64,000 nt of DNA from positions 1 to 64,000 of the forward strand of contig CANMZP010000002.1 of the NCBI GenBank assembly GCA_947502355.1, written 5' to 3'. Both the position numbers and the translations under genes were made by a program. The notes beneath the pieces were generated by a model, which ran no database searches, had not been told where the DNA came from, and worked only from the letters and a program-made list of their open reading frames with translations. The stretch is from an uncultured Thalassotalea sp. Lineage in GTDB: Bacteria; Pseudomonadota; Gammaproteobacteria; Enterobacterales; Alteromonadaceae. Below are positions 61,118 to 64,000 of the stretch, one piece after another. Every line of letters starts with the position of its first letter. The stretch's first letter is position 1.

Positions 61118-63865
61118 CTAGAATGAGTAGTTTGCACCGAACATAATGTTACGGCCGTATACTTGGTAGTCTTTGACTGCACCGTCACCTTGACGTGTAG
61201 TGAATGGCTCATCAGTCAGGTTGTTAACTTGAAGCATAACTGAAAGACCGTCTAATGAAGCGATACCAGACTCACCAAAGTCATAGCCAACTTGAGCATC
61301 AACAACCAGCTCTTTATCTACAGTGATGAACTCACGCAAGAATGCGAAGTTGTTTTGCTCACCGATGAAGTCAGAGCGGAAGCGCGAGCTTACTCGTGCT
61401 TGGAAACCATTTTCTTCGTAGTACAAGGTTGTGCTTAGTACTTTCTTGGACAGACCTGGCAGTGCCAGTGGGTCGCTGTCTTTGGTTTCTTTCACTTCTG
61501 AGTCAGTGATTGAACCAGACATGATTAAACCAAAACCAGACAGGCTATCTGCAATAAGGCTACCGTTTAGGCTCATGCTTGCTTCGATACCGTGGATTTC
61601 GCCACCTTCACCATTTTCAGGGCGATAAGCTAGACCTTCTTGAAGAACAGGCTGTACACCGGAAATTGGCACATCAGAGAAGTCTTCAATTTTACTATCA
61701 GTGTAGATGTAGTTTTCTAGATCTTTGTAGAAGGCTGCAAATGATACATAACCTACATCATCTAGGTAGATTTCATAGCTTAAGTCGTATTGGTAAGCTA
61801 ACCAAGGGTCTAGCTCAATGTTACCACCCTTACGAGACCAGGGAGAATCCTTCAATTCAGTTTTTAAAGCATTTTCATAGTTGTAGTCCGTACCAACAGA
61901 TACGTTCATGTCACTCATGTTTACTCGAGCGAGCGTACGTGCCGCACCAACGCGAAGCGCGTGGTCTTCAAACGTTTCAAAGCTTAAGTTCAAACTAGGC
62001 AGAAGCTCTGTATAGCTGTGTTCACCAGATACTTTACGAGTGTCATAGTCTTGACCATTAAAGATTGACTCAAAACCATCAGAAGACTGCGTAGTATCAA
62101 CAACCTGAAAACCAAAGTTACCGGTTAAGCCGCGATTGTAGATTTCTGCGTCAAGGTTTACTTGTGCGAAGAAAGTAAGAACCTCTTCTTCAACGCTCCA
62201 GGTGTTTTTGGCATTGTCACTGCCGACCTGCTCAACTTCATCTTTGTAAATGCCAGATTTGTATAATGCTAATGGGTCGTAAGACACCATCTCGCCCATG
62301 CCAAGGAAATCAAGAGACGTTGACGGTAGCATGAACTCTTCTGGGATAGCTACTAGGTCTTTCGTTGCAAGCGTTAAGTAGCGAGCGTTGTGATCCTTGC
62401 TCTTTTCACGCTCTGAGTAGTTAACACCAAACTCAACAGAGCTAATGTTGCCATCCATTTCGTATTCTGCAGCAAGTTTGATAGCCGTTAATTCATCTTC
62501 GATTTCAGGAGAGTTAATAAAACCATCTTGTTGGTCATCGTCGTACTTGCCGTTCGATGAAGTAACCAGTCCGCCACCCCAGTTTCGTGAAGCACCTAAT
62601 TTGAATACGTTAGCATCGCTGTAGTCAAAACCAGGGGTGAATTTAACACCTGTTTGACCATCTGAGACAAATTTTAAATTGTCACGGCCGCCATCGCGTT
62701 CACCACGTACGTTTGTTGAGTAAGATTCAAGAGAGAAGTCAACACGATCAGCTTTTGAGTATGAGATATCACCTTCAATCGTCAGGCGATCGTTTACTTC
62801 GTATTTGGCATTCCAACCAATTGCCAATGTTTCAGAATCACTTTCCCAGTAATCGTTTCGAACAATACCTTTAACACCTTCGATAGTACCCGATTCAACA
62901 AAACCAGTATCAGGGTTGATAACTGCGTCAGTGATCACTGTGCCATCCCAAGCGCCCAATGGCATTTCGATACCACGTAGGGTTTGCTCTTCAAGGAAAT
63001 CTGTGTAGAACAAGTCTAATGTGGTGCTGAATTTATCATTTGGTTGGTATTCTAAAACACCCATTACACCAGTACGCTTTAACTCAGCAGAGCGAACGTA
63101 AGGCTTGGCACCATTGTGGAATGTTGTGTCTGGAATACTGGTGTCAGCCATACCCCATGAGTGCCAGCGCTCTTCTTGGTTTGGCGATGCCATGTCAGCA
63201 ATACCAATTGCTACACCTAAGGTATCATCCATAAATTGGTCGATGTAAGAGAAGCTTACACGGTGACCGGTATCTTCACTGCCCGCGTTTAACGAACCTA
63301 GATCGTTTTTCTCATAACGAGTACCAACAGAGATGGTTTGCTTACCGTGCTTTAATGGGCGGATCGTTTGCATATCGATAGTACCACCGATAGCTTGTGC
63401 AAGAAGGCCTGCATCAGGGGTCTTGTAAACAACAACGCCGTTCATTAGTTCCGAAGGGAATTGGTCAAATTCAACACCACGGTTATCACCAGTTGTAACT
63501 TGTTCACGACCATTAAGGGTAGCTGTAGTGAAGTCTGGTGACAGACCACGCACAGAAATTACCGTAGCACGACCATTTTTACGTTGTGCGGCAATCCCTG
63601 GTAGACGAGCAATTGATTCAGCAACAGACACATCAGGTAATTTACCAATGTCTTCGGCAGAAATTGCTTCAACAATTGAGCTTTCACTCATTTTAATCGC
63701 TTGCGCTTCTTTCAAGCTGCGGCGAATACCGGTGATTTCGATTACTTCAATATCTTCATCTACAGCCGCTTGCACTTCTTGTGCTGCAATAGCGGTTGAG
63801 CTCATGGACATTAGGCCACTGGTAAGTAAAGCAATTGTTAACGCGTTTCTTTTAAATTTTTGCAT
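61118..63865 (-). CDS. TonB-dependent receptor, likely for maltodextrin
   Basis: This 915-residue outer-membrane protein has a signal peptide (MQKFKRNALTIALLTSGLMSMSSTAIAAQ) and a TonB box-like VIEITGIRRSLKEAQAIK, followed by a plug domain (I-G-K-L-P-D-V-S-V-A-E-S-I-A-R-L-P-G, V-R-G-L-S-P-D-F) and a 22-strand barrel ending in an aromatic residue (Y-S-F). The length and the G-I-R-R-S-L-K-E-A-Q-A-I-K start are those of the large carbohydrate receptors in Alteromonadales, several of which take up maltodextrins. Its place beside an alpha-glucan block supports that, but the ligand is inferred. ATG 63865 follows GGGGAAA; a longer frame starts at 63889. Confidence 0.85.
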   Translation of the reverse strand: MQKFKRNALTIALLTSGLMSMSSTAIAAQEVQAAVDEDIEVIEITGIRRSLKEAQAIKMSESSIVEAISAEDIGKLPDVSVAESIARLPGIAAQRKNGRATVISVRGLSPDFTTATLNGREQVTTGDNRGVEFDQFPSELMNGVVVYKTPDAGLLAQAIGGTIDMQTIRPLKHGKQTISVGTRYEKNDLGSLNAGSEDTGHRVSFSYIDQFMDDTLGVAIGIADMASPNQEERWHSWGMADTSIPDTTFHNGAKPYVRSAELKRTGVMGVLEYQPNDKFSTTLDLFYTDFLEEQTLRGIEMPLGAWDGTVITDAVINPDTGFVESGTIEGVKGIVRNDYWESDSETLAIGWNAKYEVNDRLTIEGDISYSKADRVDFSLESYSTNVRGERDGGRDNLKFVSDGQTGVKFTPGFDYSDANVFKLGASRNWGGGLVTSSNGKYDDDQQDGFINSPEIEDELTAIKLAAEYEMDGNISSVEFGVNYSEREKSKDHNARYLTLATKDLVAIPEEFMLPSTSLDFLGMGEMVSYDPLALYKSGIYKDEVEQVGSDNAKNTWSVEEEVLTFFAQVNLDAEIYNRGLTGNFGFQVVDTTQSSDGFESIFNGQDYDTRKVSGEHSYTELLPSLNLSFETFEDHALRVGAARTLARVNMSDMNVSVGTDYNYENALKTELKDSPWSRKGGNIELDPWLAYQYDLSYEIYLDDVGYVSFAAFYKDLENYIYTDSKIEDFSDVPISGVQPVLQEGLAYRPENGEGGEIHGIEASMSLNGSLIADSLSGFGLIMSGSITDSEVKETKDSDPLALPGLSKKVLSTTLYYEENGFQARVSSRFRSDFIGEQNNFAFLREFITVDKELVVDAQVGYDFGESGIASLDGLSVMLQVNNLTDEPFTTRQGDGAVKDYQVYGRNIMFGANYSF

Positions 63866-64000
63866 TATATATTTCCCCGTATCTTCCATAATTTTTTAAT
63901 TCTTGGTTTTCCTCACCAAGTTAAAAAGAATATCTTGTTGTGATAATTAATTACGGGTGCATTTATAAATCTGAAAACTGTAACTGACAATACATATGCA

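Noticed and set aside
1-64000. tRNA or rRNA genes
   Set aside because: I found no cloverleaf-type sequence or conserved rRNA stretch in the gaps. A covariance search would be needed to be sure.

Overview
The window looks like a chromosome segment of a marine gammaproteobacterium of the order Alteromonadales, most like Colwelliaceae (Thalassotalea or Colwellia type). This is judged from the moderate A+T content, the NarL-type regulator and SSS-type histidine kinase of an acetate switch, the SwissProt-like glycogen genes with a large TonB-dependent receptor, and many small proteins typical of that group (Rof, DUF2007, DUF3224, nitrous-oxide-stimulated promoter protein, DUF429). The assignment rests on family recognition only; no search was run. 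No rRNA, tRNA, CRISPR array, complete insertion sequence or prophage was seen.

Region 1 (1-about 5,300) is accessory. Small unrelated genes all lie on the + strand, each followed by a 50-100 base imperfect palindrome whose left end often reads TAACAA (several times using the stop codon of the gene) and whose right end reads GGGCGT, GGGCGG or GCGTTA. This is the architecture of integron gene cassettes with degenerate attC sites; no integrase is in the window. Contents include an IspZ-like membrane protein, a monooxygenase-like protein, DUF6429, DUF4386, a methyltransferase, a MAPEG protein and a broken GNAT acetyltransferase.

Region 2 (about 5,300-24,700) is a mosaic of small housekeeping or hypothetical genes: a serine beta-lactamase-like hydrolase with a coupled small upstream ORF, a ParB-like protein, DUF4174, DUF429, YqaE/Pmp3, Rof, a DASS-type carboxylate transporter, a nitrilase, acetyltransferases, a thioredoxin, PH-domain and DUF3224 proteins, DUF2157 and TDT membrane proteins, an ACT protein, a SulP transporter, Cys-tRNA(Pro) deacylase and DUF445. 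It also holds scars: a 19 base and a 75 base tandem duplication, a degraded pyruvate-carboxyltransferase-like fragment and a possible MITE.

Region 3 (24,700-29,600) carries an RpoS-like sigma factor without the usual nlpD neighbour, an outer-membrane transporter-like protein, an arylsulfatase and a chromate transporter.

Region 4 (29,600-42,700) is an acetate-use block: CrbR and CrbS (response regulator and solute-symporter histidine kinase), an ActP-like symporter with its DUF4212 small subunit, a divergent cNMP/CBS/DUF294 protein and DnaQ-like exonuclease, acetyl-CoA synthetase and a porin. A shared AGTCTA/TAGACT motif lies in front of crbR, in front of the symporter pair and in front of acs, suggesting a common regulator.

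Region 5 (42,700-48,330) has REP-like repeats, an AraC regulator next to acyl-CoA dehydrogenase and a GST, and a pair of PH-domain membrane proteins.

Region 6 (48,330-64,000) is an alpha-glucan block: glgP, glgB, glgX, malQ and a lipoprotein alpha-amylase in one direction, preceded by a striking double-palindrome operator candidate, then gltS and a large TonB-dependent receptor on the other strand. Together these would import, trim, store and mobilise maltodextrin or glycogen; glgC and glgA are not in the window.
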